From: Pseudomonas parafulva
GTDB lineage: Bacteria; Pseudomonadota; Gammaproteobacteria; Pseudomonadales; Pseudomonadaceae
Assembly (NCBI RefSeq): GCF_000800255.1
Contig: NZ_CP009747.1
Location: 930,001 to 994,000 of the forward strand
DNA: 64,000 nucleotides
Reading direction: 5' to 3'
In this document: piece by piece, positions 11,780 to 21,383 of the stretch
Position numbering within the stretch: the first letter of the stretch is position 1
How the letters are laid out: every line of letters begins with the position of its first letter
The notes under the pieces: generated by a model
Seen by the model: the letters and a program-made list of their open reading frames with translations, nothing else
The model's database searches: none
What the model was told of the DNA's origin: nothing
Program-made: the position numbers and the translations under genes

Positions 11780-12750
11780 TCGGCTGGGCCCTGCGCCGGC
11801 TGAGCCAGTCGCTGCTGGTGATCCTGCTGATGACCCTGGTGGTGTTCGTCGGCTTGAACGCCATCGGCAACCCCATGGACATCCTGGTGGGCGAGGACCT
11901 CAACCAGGCCGAGCGCCTGCAGGCCATCGCCCACCTAGGCCTGGACAAACCCCTGTGGGAGCAGTACCTGATCTTTCTCAAAGGTGCGCTGCACGGCAAC
12001 CTGGGGCAAAGCTTCGTTTACCATGAAGACGCCATGCGCCTGATCCTGCAGCGCCTGCCGGCCACCTTCGAGCTGGCATTCAGCGCATTGCTGCTGGCGG
12101 TGTTGATCGGCGTGCCGCTGGGCATGTTCGCCGGCTGCTACCCCGAGCACTGGCTGTCGCGGCTGATGATGGCCGGCAGCATCGTCGGCTTTTCGCTGCC
12201 GGCGTTCTGGGTGGCGCTGATGATGATCATGCTGTTCTCCATCACCCTGGGCTGGCTCCCGGCCAGCGGCCGCGGCGCCACCGCCGAGCTGCTCGGCGTG
12301 CAGTGGTCGTGGCTGACCTCGGACGGCCTGCAGCACCTGTTGCTGCCGGCCTTCAACCTGGCGCTGTTCAAGATCTCGCTGGTGCTGCGCCTGACCCGCG
12401 CCGGGGTGCGCGAGGTGCTGCCCCAAGAGTTCGTCAGGTTCGCCCGGGCCAAGGGCCTGTCGCCGCTGCGGGTGATGTGCATGCACGTGATGCGCAACAC
12501 CCTGATCCCGGTGGTGACGGTGCTGGCCATGGAGCTGGGCTCGACCATCGCCTACGCGGTGGTGACCGAAAGCATCTTTTCCTGGCCCGGCGCCGGCAAG
12601 TTGATCCTGGACAGCATCAATACCCTGGATCGCCCGGTGGTGGTGGCCTACCTGATGGTGGTGGTAGTGATTTTCGTGGTGCTCAACCTGATCGTGGACG
12701 GGCTGTACTACCTGCTCGACCCGCGCGTACGTGTGGAGGCGGGACGATGA
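11776..12750 (+). CDS. ABC transporter permease (DppB/OppB type)
   Basis: 324-aa integral membrane permease of the peptide/nickel importer family. An N-terminal membrane segment (RLSQSLLVILLMTLVVFVGL) is followed by a short periplasmic region and a core of further segments. It carries the BPD_transp_1 EAA-type loop (ARAKGLSPLRVMCMHVMRNTL, near residues 225-245). ATG 11776 overlaps the previous stop by 4 bp and its own stop overlaps the next start by 4 bp. The longer in-frame start at 11737 would lie inside the monooxygenase gene and is rejected. Confidence 0.93.
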   Translation: MIGWALRRLSQSLLVILLMTLVVFVGLNAIGNPMDILVGEDLNQAERLQAIAHLGLDKPLWEQYLIFLKGALHGNLGQSFVYHEDAMRLILQRLPATFELAFSALLLAVLIGVPLGMFAGCYPEHWLSRLMMAGSIVGFSLPAFWVALMMIMLFSITLGWLPASGRGATAELLGVQWSWLTSDGLQHLLLPAFNLALFKISLVLRLTRAGVREVLPQEFVRFARAKGLSPLRVMCMHVMRNTLIPVVTVLAMELGSTIAYAVVTESIFSWPGAGKLILDSINTLDRPVVVAYLMVVVVIFVVLNLIVDGLYYLLDPRVRVEAGR

Positions 12751-13645
12751 CGGCCGTGCTCGATACCGTGCAGGCGCGCTCGCCGTGGCGGCGGGTGGTG
12801 CAAGACTTTGTCGGTGCGCCAGCCGCCATGGTTGGCCTGGTGGTGTTGCTGGCCATCGTGCTGCTGGCGTTGCTGGCACCGTGGATCGTGGTGCAGAACC
12901 CCTACGACCTGATGCAGCTGAACGTGCTCGATGCGCGACTGGCGCCGGGCAGCGCCAACCTCGACAGCGGCTACCACTACTGGCTGGGCACCGACGGCCA
13001 GGGCCGCGACTTGGTCTCGGCGATTCTCTACGGGCTGCGCATCAGCCTGTGGGTGGGCATCGGCTCGGCGTTGATTGCCGCCGTGCTCGGCACCCTGGTG
13101 GGCCTGGTGTCGGCCTATGCCGGTGGCTGGGTGGACGCCTTGCTGATGCGCCTGGTCGACTTGCTGCTGTCGTTCCCGGCGATTCTCATGGCGTTGATGA
13201 TCCTTGCCTGGCTGGGCAAGGGCGTGGGCAACGTGATGCTCACCCTGGTACTGCTGGAGTGGGCCTACTACGCCCGCACCGCACGCGGCCAGGCCTTGAG
13301 CGAAAGCCGTCGCGAGTACGTCGATGCCGCGCGCGGGCAGGGCATCAGTCCGTGGCGCATCGTCATCGGCCATGTGCTGCCCAACTGCCTGCCGCCTTTG
13401 ATCGTCATCGGCGCATTGCAGATCGCCCGTGCCATCACCTTGGAAGCCACCTTGTCGTTCCTCGGACTTGGCGTGCCTGTGACCGAACCTTCGTTGGGGC
13501 TGCTGATTGCCAACGGCTTCCAGTACATGCTCAGCAACGAATACTGGATCAGCCTATTCCCGGGCCTGGCGCTGCTGATCACCATCGTCGCCATCAACCT
13601 GGTGGGCGACCGCCTGCGTGATGTGCTCAACCCGAGGTTACAGCG

Positions 13646-13649
<4 letters not shown>
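12747..13649 (+). CDS. ABC transporter permease (DppC/OppC type)
   Basis: Second permease of the importer, 300 aa. It has an N-terminal membrane segment (PAAMVGLVVLLAIVLLALLA), the OppC-like extracytoplasmic stretch ending HYWLGTDGQGRDLVSAILYG, then the permease domain with the coupling loop VDAARGQGISPWRIVIGHVL near residue 195. ATG 12747 overlaps the upstream stop (ATGA), and the stop overlaps the next start (ATGA), so four genes in a row are coupled this way. The long upstream extension of this frame is a shadow of dppB. Confidence 0.94.
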
Positions 13650-15644
<1,995 letters not shown>

Positions 15645-15698
15645 GCGGGCGCACCGCGCGCCCGCCATGCCTTTGCCAACGCCTACAAGGGAAACCCC

Positions 15699-17264
15699 AT
15701 GCAACCACGTGTTCGCTCGCTGCTCGCCTCGGCGCTGATTCTGGCGGCCGGTAGTGTCTCGGCGCAGGACCTGCGCATCGGCTATGCCGACCCTGTTTCA
15801 TCCCTCGACCCACAACTGAACAACTACGCCGGTGACCGCTCGGTGGCGCTGCACGCCTTCGAGTCGCTGGTCAACCGCCACGACGACAAGACCCTGCCGG
15901 GCCTGGCCAAAAGCTGGAAAGTCGTCGACCCCACCACCTGGGAGTTCACCCTGCGTGATGACGTCAAGTGGCAGGACGGCACGCCGCTGACCGCCGACGA
16001 CTTCGTGTTCTCGTTCGAGCGTGCGCGCAACGTGCCAGGCAGCGTGGCGTCCTACGCCGGCGCAACGCGCACCGTGGCCGCGGTGCAGGCCAAGGGTGAG
16101 CACACGGTGATCATCAAGACCCGCATTCCGAATGCCAACCTGCTGCCGGACGTCGACTCGATCTACATCGTCAGCCGCCATGCCGGTGCCAACGCCAGCA
16201 GCGCCGACTACAACAGCGGCAAGGCAACCATCGGCACCGGGCCTTACCGCTTCGTCTCGTACGTGCCGGGCGACCGCACAATCTTCGAACGCAACGCCAG
16301 CTACTGGGGCGCCAAACCCACCTGGGACAAGGTCGATTTTCGCTTCATCGCCAACGCCGCCAACCGCACCGCGGCCTTGCTGGCGGGCGACGTCGATGTG
16401 ATCGACAAGGTTTCGCCCACCGATGTCGAGCGGCTGCGCAAGACGCCGGGCTTCAATGTGTTCGCCTACCAGGGACTGCGCGCGCTGATCATCCAGCCAA
16501 GCTTCCGCGAGGGGCCCAACGAATTCATCCGCGACAACAGCGGCAAGTCGTTGGCGCAGAACCCGCTGCGCGATGTACGGGTGCGCCAGGCGCTATCGCT
16601 GGCGATCAACCGCCAGGCCATCGACCAGCGCATCATGCAAGGCACGGTCACCGAGGCCAACCAGTGGATGCCGGCCAATACCTTCGGCTACAACCCCGAG
16701 GTCAAGAACATCCCTTACGATCCGCAGCAAGCAAAGGCGCTGCTGGCCCAGGCTGGTTTCCCCGAAGGTTTCCAGCTCACCGTGCACGTGCCGGGCGACC
16801 GCTACCCGCAAGCGCCAGAAGCGATGCAGGCGGTGGCGCAGTTCTGGTCGCGGGTTGGTGTGAAGGTGCAGCTTGAAGTGCTGCCATGGGCGGTATATGC
16901 CGGCAAGGCCAACAAGAACGAACTGGCCGTGAGCGTGATCGCCTGGGGCAACGGTACCGGCGAGGCGGCCTATGCGCTAACCAACATCCTCACCACCGTG
17001 GACAGCGCCAAAGGGCAGGGCGCCTCCAACTGGGGCCGCTATAGCAACCCGCTGGTGGACAAGGCGCTGCTCGACTCCACCGCGGAGTTCGACGACACGC
17101 GCAGGCGCCAGATCCTCGAAGGCGCGGTAAAGGTAGTTAGCGACGACGTGGGCATCATCCCGTTGTTCCACTACCAGAACATCTGGGCTGCGCGCAAAGG
17201 CCTGAAGGTCGAACCGCTGGTCAGCGACCGCACTGCCGCGATCATGGTCACCGAACAACCTTGA
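15699..17264 (+). CDS. ABC transporter substrate-binding protein (SBP_bac_5 family)
   Basis: 521-aa periplasmic receptor for the importer. A signal peptide (RSLLASALILAAGSVSAQ, cleavage near residue 23) precedes the mature family-5 fold. Conserved pieces include LDPQLNNYAGDRSVALHAFE, the W.F.LR.DVKWQDGTPLTADD motif and GTGPYRFVSY. ATG 15699 has an AAGGGA site 8 nt upstream. Family-5 proteins bind peptides, nickel or opines, so the ligand cannot be named. The gene is placed last among the transport genes and immediately before the two CMD genes, as in KPN_01854-like clusters recalled from TIGRFAM (from memory, not searched). Confidence 0.92.
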   Translation: MQPRVRSLLASALILAAGSVSAQDLRIGYADPVSSLDPQLNNYAGDRSVALHAFESLVNRHDDKTLPGLAKSWKVVDPTTWEFTLRDDVKWQDGTPLTADDFVFSFERARNVPGSVASYAGATRTVAAVQAKGEHTVIIKTRIPNANLLPDVDSIYIVSRHAGANASSADYNSGKATIGTGPYRFVSYVPGDRTIFERNASYWGAKPTWDKVDFRFIANAANRTAALLAGDVDVIDKVSPTDVERLRKTPGFNVFAYQGLRALIIQPSFREGPNEFIRDNSGKSLAQNPLRDVRVRQALSLAINRQAIDQRIMQGTVTEANQWMPANTFGYNPEVKNIPYDPQQAKALLAQAGFPEGFQLTVHVPGDRYPQAPEAMQAVAQFWSRVGVKVQLEVLPWAVYAGKANKNELAVSVIAWGNGTGEAAYALTNILTTVDSAKGQGASNWGRYSNPLVDKALLDSTAEFDDTRRRQILEGAVKVVSDDVGIIPLFHYQNIWAARKGLKVEPLVSDRTAAIMVTEQP

Positions 17265-17328
17265 ACCCCAGGCGTTGCCCGAATCGCGCAGCCGCGGGCA
17301 ACGCTGCCAACCCAGCAGGAACCCTGCC

Positions 17329-17856
17329 ATGACTTCGAACGTCCCAACCCCCGTCGCCGTCGACATGCTCGACAGCCTCCTGCAACTGCAGCCCGGCACT
17401 GCCGAGCATGCTCTGCGTCATGCCCGTGACAAGGTCGTCTCGGCGACCCAGGCCAGCCACGCACTGTTTTTTGCCGCCGAGGGCCATAAGCTGTCGCTTT
17501 ACGAGCGTTTGTGGGTGGCGTACTACGCCGCCTACCTCACGCCGCAGGCCGCACTGGCCGCTCACTATCTTGAGCATCTGCAAGCCGAGGGCCTGGACAG
17601 CGCAGTGCTGGCCAGCCTCCACTCAGGCAACCTTGATGCGCTCGAGAATGTGCGCTTGGGCGCCATCCTTACTTTCACCCGCACCCTAATCCAGTCGCCC
17701 AGGCATGGCGACCAGACCGCACTGCGGGCTTTGCAGCAGGCAGGATTGGGTACCGAGGAAGTCGTAGTGCTGGCACAGCTGATCGCTTATTTGTCCTACC
17801 AGGTGCGCCTTGCGGCCGGCCTGGGGGCATTGTTCGCCACAGGAGACGCAGCATGA
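17329..17856 (+). CDS. CMD/AhpD-fold protein without the CxxC pair
   Basis: 175 aa, mainly helical, resembling carboxymuconolactone-decarboxylase-domain proteins of the Avi_7170 group (recalled family name). The segment YERLWVAYYAAYLTPQAALAAHY matches the first CMD helices, but the redox CxxC of AhpD is absent. ATG 17329 has CAGGA 9 nt upstream; the in-frame start at 17275 would add 18 poorly conserved residues. Its stop overlaps the next start (ATGA at 17853). Likely a partner of the following AhpD-like protein. Activity unknown. Confidence 0.75.
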   Translation: MTSNVPTPVAVDMLDSLLQLQPGTAEHALRHARDKVVSATQASHALFFAAEGHKLSLYERLWVAYYAAYLTPQAALAAHYLEHLQAEGLDSAVLASLHSGNLDALENVRLGAILTFTRTLIQSPRHGDQTALRALQQAGLGTEEVVVLAQLIAYLSYQVRLAAGLGALFATGDAA

Positions 17857-18485
17857 GCGAGACGATACGCAGCAATGGCTTTACCAACGAGGTACTAAGC
17901 TGGAAGGCTTGGCTGCCAACTGTCGAGCTGGCCAGCGCCACGCCGGAACAAGTGACTGTGCTGGAAGAGAGCCACCCACAGGCAAAAACCTCGGACTACT
18001 ACCTGACCCTGGCCCACCATCCGGCCATACTGCGTCAGCGCTCGCTAGCGTTCAACGCCATCATGTATGCGCCGGGCGGCTTGCCGCGGGCCGAGCGCGA
18101 GTTGGCAAGCACCGTGGTGTCGCGGCTGAACGAATGTATCTATTGTGCATCGGTGCATGCCCAGCGTTTTGAGCAACTCGCTAAGCGAAACGATGTCGTT
18201 GCACAGATTTTCGCTGACCCGGCTACCGCTGGAGTGAGTGAACGTGAGCAGGCTATTGTCCAGTTCTCAATCGTGCTGACGCTCGAGCCTGCTTCGCTAA
18301 ACGCGAGCCATATCGAGTCGCTTCGAGCTCAGGGGCTGGATGACGGGCAGGTGCTGGATCTCATTCATTCGATTTCTATTTTCGCGTGGGCCAACCGACT
18401 GATGCTGAATTTAGGTGAGCCGGTTTTTCCGGGGGCTCAAGAAAGCCGGGAAAATAGCTGCCCTGACGCAGTTAAGGGATTTTGA
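17853..18485 (+). CDS. AhpD-like peroxidase-related protein, 3' end altered by IS remnant
   Basis: 210 aa with the alkylhydroperoxidase signature ECIYCASVHAQR near residues 91-102 (E..C..C..H), so the redox Cys pair and His are present. The family fold appears complete up to NLGEPVFP (about residue 192). The remaining tail (GAQESRENSCPDAVKGF) is read from the reverse strand of an IS256-type transposase remnant, and the stop codon itself lies inside that remnant. The protein may still be active because only the extreme C terminus is foreign. Last gene of the coupled operon. Role in thiol-dependent peroxide reduction is inferred from the motif. Confidence 0.85.
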   Translation: MSETIRSNGFTNEVLSWKAWLPTVELASATPEQVTVLEESHPQAKTSDYYLTLAHHPAILRQRSLAFNAIMYAPGGLPRAERELASTVVSRLNECIYCASVHAQRFEQLAKRNDVVAQIFADPATAGVSEREQAIVQFSIVLTLEPASLNASHIESLRAQGLDDGQVLDLIHSISIFAWANRLMLNLGEPVFPGAQESRENSCPDAVKGF

Positions 18486-18702
18486 GATCGACATCGCCAG
18501 CGCGGGTTTGCCAGAGGCGATCATGGTAGCCGTTGCGGCTATTTATCCAGTCAGCGCTTTTAACGTCGAAGCCGGCGCCGCACAGACTTTCGACATCGAA
18601 TTCCATCATGCGCTGGGCAACGAACTGGATCATTTGCTTGAGCAGATCAGCGTCTGACCCTTCCTCAGCCAACTCGGTCAGTGCGATAGTGGGCTTGGTC
18701 AT
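18415..18702 (-). pseudogene. IS256-family transposase remnant
   Basis: From ATG 18702 leftward the frame reads MTKPTIALTELAEEGSDADL, then QMIQFVAQRMMEFDVESLCG and RLWQTRAGDVDLKIP. This is the typical N-terminus of IS256-family (mutator-type) transposases. The Lys codon expected next is TAA. The same frame then continues LRQGSYFPGFLEP, still recognisable, before similarity ends near 18415. So about 95 codons of a roughly 400-codon gene remain, with a nonsense mutation, and the DDE catalytic domain is missing. Part of the IS leader probably extends right toward about 18840; the outer end could not be fixed. Confidence 0.85.
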
Positions 18703-18897
18703 CGTGGTTTCCCTGGTGAGTGTTAGGTCTTCGCAAATTCAACGTTAGCCAAGAACCACGATGACCACTCTCTTTCGCCCACAGGGCGCCTTCGGCTGGT
18801 TCAGTTACACCACTTCTCGGGACACGATCTCTGCCTGAAATCGTTGATCCATAATCGTTGCATTGATAAACGGATTCCCGAGCATGTTCGCTGCGAT

Positions 18898-18975
18898 CTG
18901 GTCAGGCCCGGAAGGGAGCAGCCACAGCGGGAACATCGAGTGCCGGGGTGTGGCTGGTGGGGCCGCCACCTTTCT
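18898..18975 (+). repeat. attR-like direct repeat (partial ffs copy)
   Basis: Exact 78-bp copy of 7237-7314, holding the SRP RNA Ffh-binding loop and 3' strand but not the 5' strand. It cannot fold as an SRP RNA and has no ffs promoter. It marks the right border of the island; bases beyond it (gtagcagc) presumably were next to ffs before insertion. Confidence 0.85.
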
Positions 18976-19193
18976 GTAGCAGCAAAATCCCTCGCCACGT
19001 CCCCCCTCACCCGCACCCCATGCCACCCGCCGCATGCGATTTCGTGCAGCCCCTCCCAACTCCAACTGCCGCAACTGGACAACTCAAAACACCCTTGCTA
19101 GTTTCCCCGAGCCATATGTTTCAACGTGTAACTACGGCGCGAAACTGACATTGAAGTGCTATCACTTCACCCACTCGGCAAGGACGCAATCCC

Positions 19194-20240
19194 ATGAAAA
19201 GCTTGCAAGGCCTCCCCAGTCTCATCAGCGCGTCGGTGGGTACGCCCGGCAAGGCGCGCAACTTGCCAGCCGATGTCCAGTGCATTCAATACCTCTTCAA
19301 CCTGATCGGCACGCAGCTGGGTTTTCCGCTGCCGGAAAATGGCCGCTGCGATAACCAGTTGGTGCAGCGCATCAGCCAATACCAGTTCCGCCAACTCAAG
19401 TACGCGCACCCCGATGGGGTGGTGGACCCCCGGGGGCGTACCTTCAACAGCCTCATCGAACAGGCCGTGCGGGTGCCGGTCAAGCTCAGCCCGGCGCTGC
19501 GCCTGCCCACCTTCGTCAATGCCTTCGCCAACAACGGCAATGCCCAGGTGCAGGGCACGGTCAATCATTACCTGGACCGGGTACGGGCGATGATCGAGGC
19601 CGAGCGGCGCAATCGGGAGATGGTGTTGCAGGTCACCTGCGACGGTAATACCAGCCTCAGCGACACCGACTTCGAGAATGCCGCCAAGCGATTGGGCAAC
19701 GGGATCTCGGCCAACCTGATCAAAGCCTTCGCCACCGTGGAATCCGGTGGTCGATCAGGCTTCGGTCCGGCCCGGTTGCCGGTGATCGCGTTCGAAGGCC
19801 ATATCTTTCAACGGCTGACCAAGCACAAGTACGACCAGACCCACCCGCTGCTGTCGTACAAGTATGTGAGAAAGGCCGGACCGCAATGGCAGGTCAACAA
19901 CAAGGACCAGACCAAGGCCTGGGAAACCATGGCCACAGCGTTCGGTTTGGATCAAGACGCCGCCTTGCAGTCGGCCTCCTGGGGCATGTTCCAGATGATG
20001 GGGTTCAACTTCGCCGATTGCGGTCATGCCAATGTGTTTGAATTCGTCGCGGCCATGAAACTCAACGCCGGCAAGCAACTCGATGGCTTCCTCGGCTTCT
20101 GTGCAAAACGCCCAGCCTTCATCAAGGCCGCCAAGAACAAGGATTATGTCGGCATGGCCACCAGTTACAACGGCTCGGATTATGGCGACTACGACGTGCG
20201 TATCAAGAAAGCCTACGAAGCACTCGAAGGGAAGAAATGA
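19194..20240 (+). CDS. N-acetylmuramidase-domain protein, candidate secreted effector
   Basis: 348 aa. The C-terminal 180 residues match the N-acetylmuramidase family (DUF3380): ATVESGGRSGFGPARLP with the probable catalytic Glu near residue 182, FEGHIFQRLT, and SASWGMFQMMGFNF, a GMFQ/G-F motif as in phage endolysins. The N-terminal half (about 15-100) looks like a peptidoglycan-binding-type helical domain (ADVQCIQYLFNLIG ... DGVVDPRGRTFNSLI). There is no signal peptide. ATG 19194 has AAGGA 8 nt upstream. The next gene, 2 nt away, encodes an exported protein. This pairing suggests a type VI secretion-type cell-wall toxin with its immunity protein; a prophage endolysin remnant is the alternative, but no phage genes flank it. 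Confidence 0.8.
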   Translation: MKSLQGLPSLISASVGTPGKARNLPADVQCIQYLFNLIGTQLGFPLPENGRCDNQLVQRISQYQFRQLKYAHPDGVVDPRGRTFNSLIEQAVRVPVKLSPALRLPTFVNAFANNGNAQVQGTVNHYLDRVRAMIEAERRNREMVLQVTCDGNTSLSDTDFENAAKRLGNGISANLIKAFATVESGGRSGFGPARLPVIAFEGHIFQRLTKHKYDQTHPLLSYKYVRKAGPQWQVNNKDQTKAWETMATAFGLDQDAALQSASWGMFQMMGFNFADCGHANVFEFVAAMKLNAGKQLDGFLGFCAKRPAFIKAAKNKDYVGMATSYNGSDYGDYDVRIKKAYEALEGKK

Positions 20241-20241
20241 C

Positions 20242-20862
20242 ATGAACCACCTGTTTTCCCGCGCGCTGCACACCGGTGCGGCGCTGCTGCTGGGACTGTC
20301 CTGCGCCGTGCAGGCCAGCGCTGCCGAGATCAAGGCCGGTCAATACGACGCGCTGATGCTGGCGGTCACCCCCGACCACCAGGTCGAGGGCTACTATTCC
20401 GAAACCCTCGGTCAAGGCGTCACCCGCACCTGTTCGTTCTACCTCAAAGGGCCGATCAACGGCGACGGTGCCGTGCCGCTGAACACCTGGGAGTACGACA
20501 GCTTCCCCGGCAGCCTGAAGGCCACCGCCGACGGGGTTACCCTCACCATCGAGAAGGGCCGGGAACACTCAGGTTGCGCCAGTGTGATGATGCCGCAGAT
20601 CGCCACCGGGCTGGATCTCAGCCGTTACGCTGAAAAGCCGTGGATCGGCCTGCTCAAGATCAGCGCCGACAAGGCTTATCTGCGCAAGCAGGCGCGCGGC
20701 AGCACCAGCAAGCGCCCCTACATCGTCAAAGACGACGTGGTCGGTGTGCTGGCGTTCAAGGACGGTTGGGCCAAGGTCGAGTTCATCAATGACAACGACC
20801 GCTCGTTCAGCGGCTGGATCAGCCAGGAACAGTACAGCCGTCTGGTGCCACCCAAGCCTTGA
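20242..20862 (+). CDS. Exported SH3-like protein, candidate immunity partner
   Basis: 206 aa with a clear signal peptide (FSRALHTGAALLLGLSCAVQ, cleavage after ASA near residue 28). The mature part has three Cys (RTCSF and SGCAS among them) and a C-terminal SH3-like segment (VVGVLAFKDGWAKVEFINDN ... WISQEQYSRL). ATG 20242 follows the muramidase stop by 1 nt with GAAGGGAAG upstream, so the two are one transcript. A periplasmic partner of an unsecreted wall hydrolase fits an immunity protein. No specific family was recognised beyond the SH3-like tail. Confidence 0.7.
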   Translation: MNHLFSRALHTGAALLLGLSCAVQASAAEIKAGQYDALMLAVTPDHQVEGYYSETLGQGVTRTCSFYLKGPINGDGAVPLNTWEYDSFPGSLKATADGVTLTIEKGREHSGCASVMMPQIATGLDLSRYAEKPWIGLLKISADKAYLRKQARGSTSKRPYIVKDDVVGVLAFKDGWAKVEFINDNDRSFSGWISQEQYSRLVPPKP

Positions 20863-20948
20863 GGCGTGTCGCGGCACCTGCTTTTATCGCCGAACAGGCT
20901 TATGATGCGCCTCTCGCAGCCCACCCATTCCTGAGAGAGGTCATCAGC

Positions 20949-21374
20949 ATGGATCAGGTTGACGATCTGACCCGCCAGCGCATTCGTGACTGGCAAGCCC
21001 GCCGTCTGCAGATCAAGGATGAGATGGCCAGCCATCCCGAGCGCACCCTCGAACTGTCGACGCTGCTCGACCAGATGGAAGACGAGCACGCGCGCATTCT
21101 CGGCGAGGCCACGCCGCTGGCTACCCAGCCTGAAGCCCCGGAAGAGGCTGAACCGGCACCGGGCCTGGCGTTGCGCCTGAGCGTCTCGGCGCGCAGCGCA
21201 GCCGACCTGCGCAAGCTGCTGGAACTGGCGCTGCATGAGCTCGACGGTGCGTTGACTGCCCAGGCGGCCGCGTCGGCTGACAGCCTTCGCCGGTATCCGG
21301 GCGGCATGTCCGGCTCGTTGGGCACTTATGCCTATGAACTCCAAGCCACACCCCATCCCGATTCCGCTGAATGA
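20949..21374 (+). CDS. Conserved small protein of unknown function
   Basis: 141 aa, acidic, no signal peptide or membrane segment. The N-terminal half (residues 1-50) is predicted helical and charged (DDLTRQRIRDWQARRLQIKD); an Ala/Pro/Glu linker (about 55-70) leads to a second helical part. I do not recognise a family. ATG 20949 has GAGAGAGG 8 nt upstream and is preferred over an in-frame start 90 bp earlier that overlaps nothing useful. The helicase gene begins 9 nt after its stop, so the two are co-transcribed and may interact. Confidence 0.7.
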   Translation: MDQVDDLTRQRIRDWQARRLQIKDEMASHPERTLELSTLLDQMEDEHARILGEATPLATQPEAPEEAEPAPGLALRLSVSARSAADLRKLLELALHELDGALTAQAAASADSLRRYPGGMSGSLGTYAYELQATPHPDSAE

Positions 21375-21383
21375 CCTGCGCGC

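Noticed and set aside
18898..18975. Second functional SRP RNA gene
   Set aside because: Only the 3' part is present; the 5' pairing strand and promoter are missing.
18805..19074. Minus-strand frame ending AEIVSREVV across the right repeat
   Set aside because: Crosses the partial ffs copy, so it is a junction product. The tail near 18805-18900 may be a gene scrap, but no family could be named.
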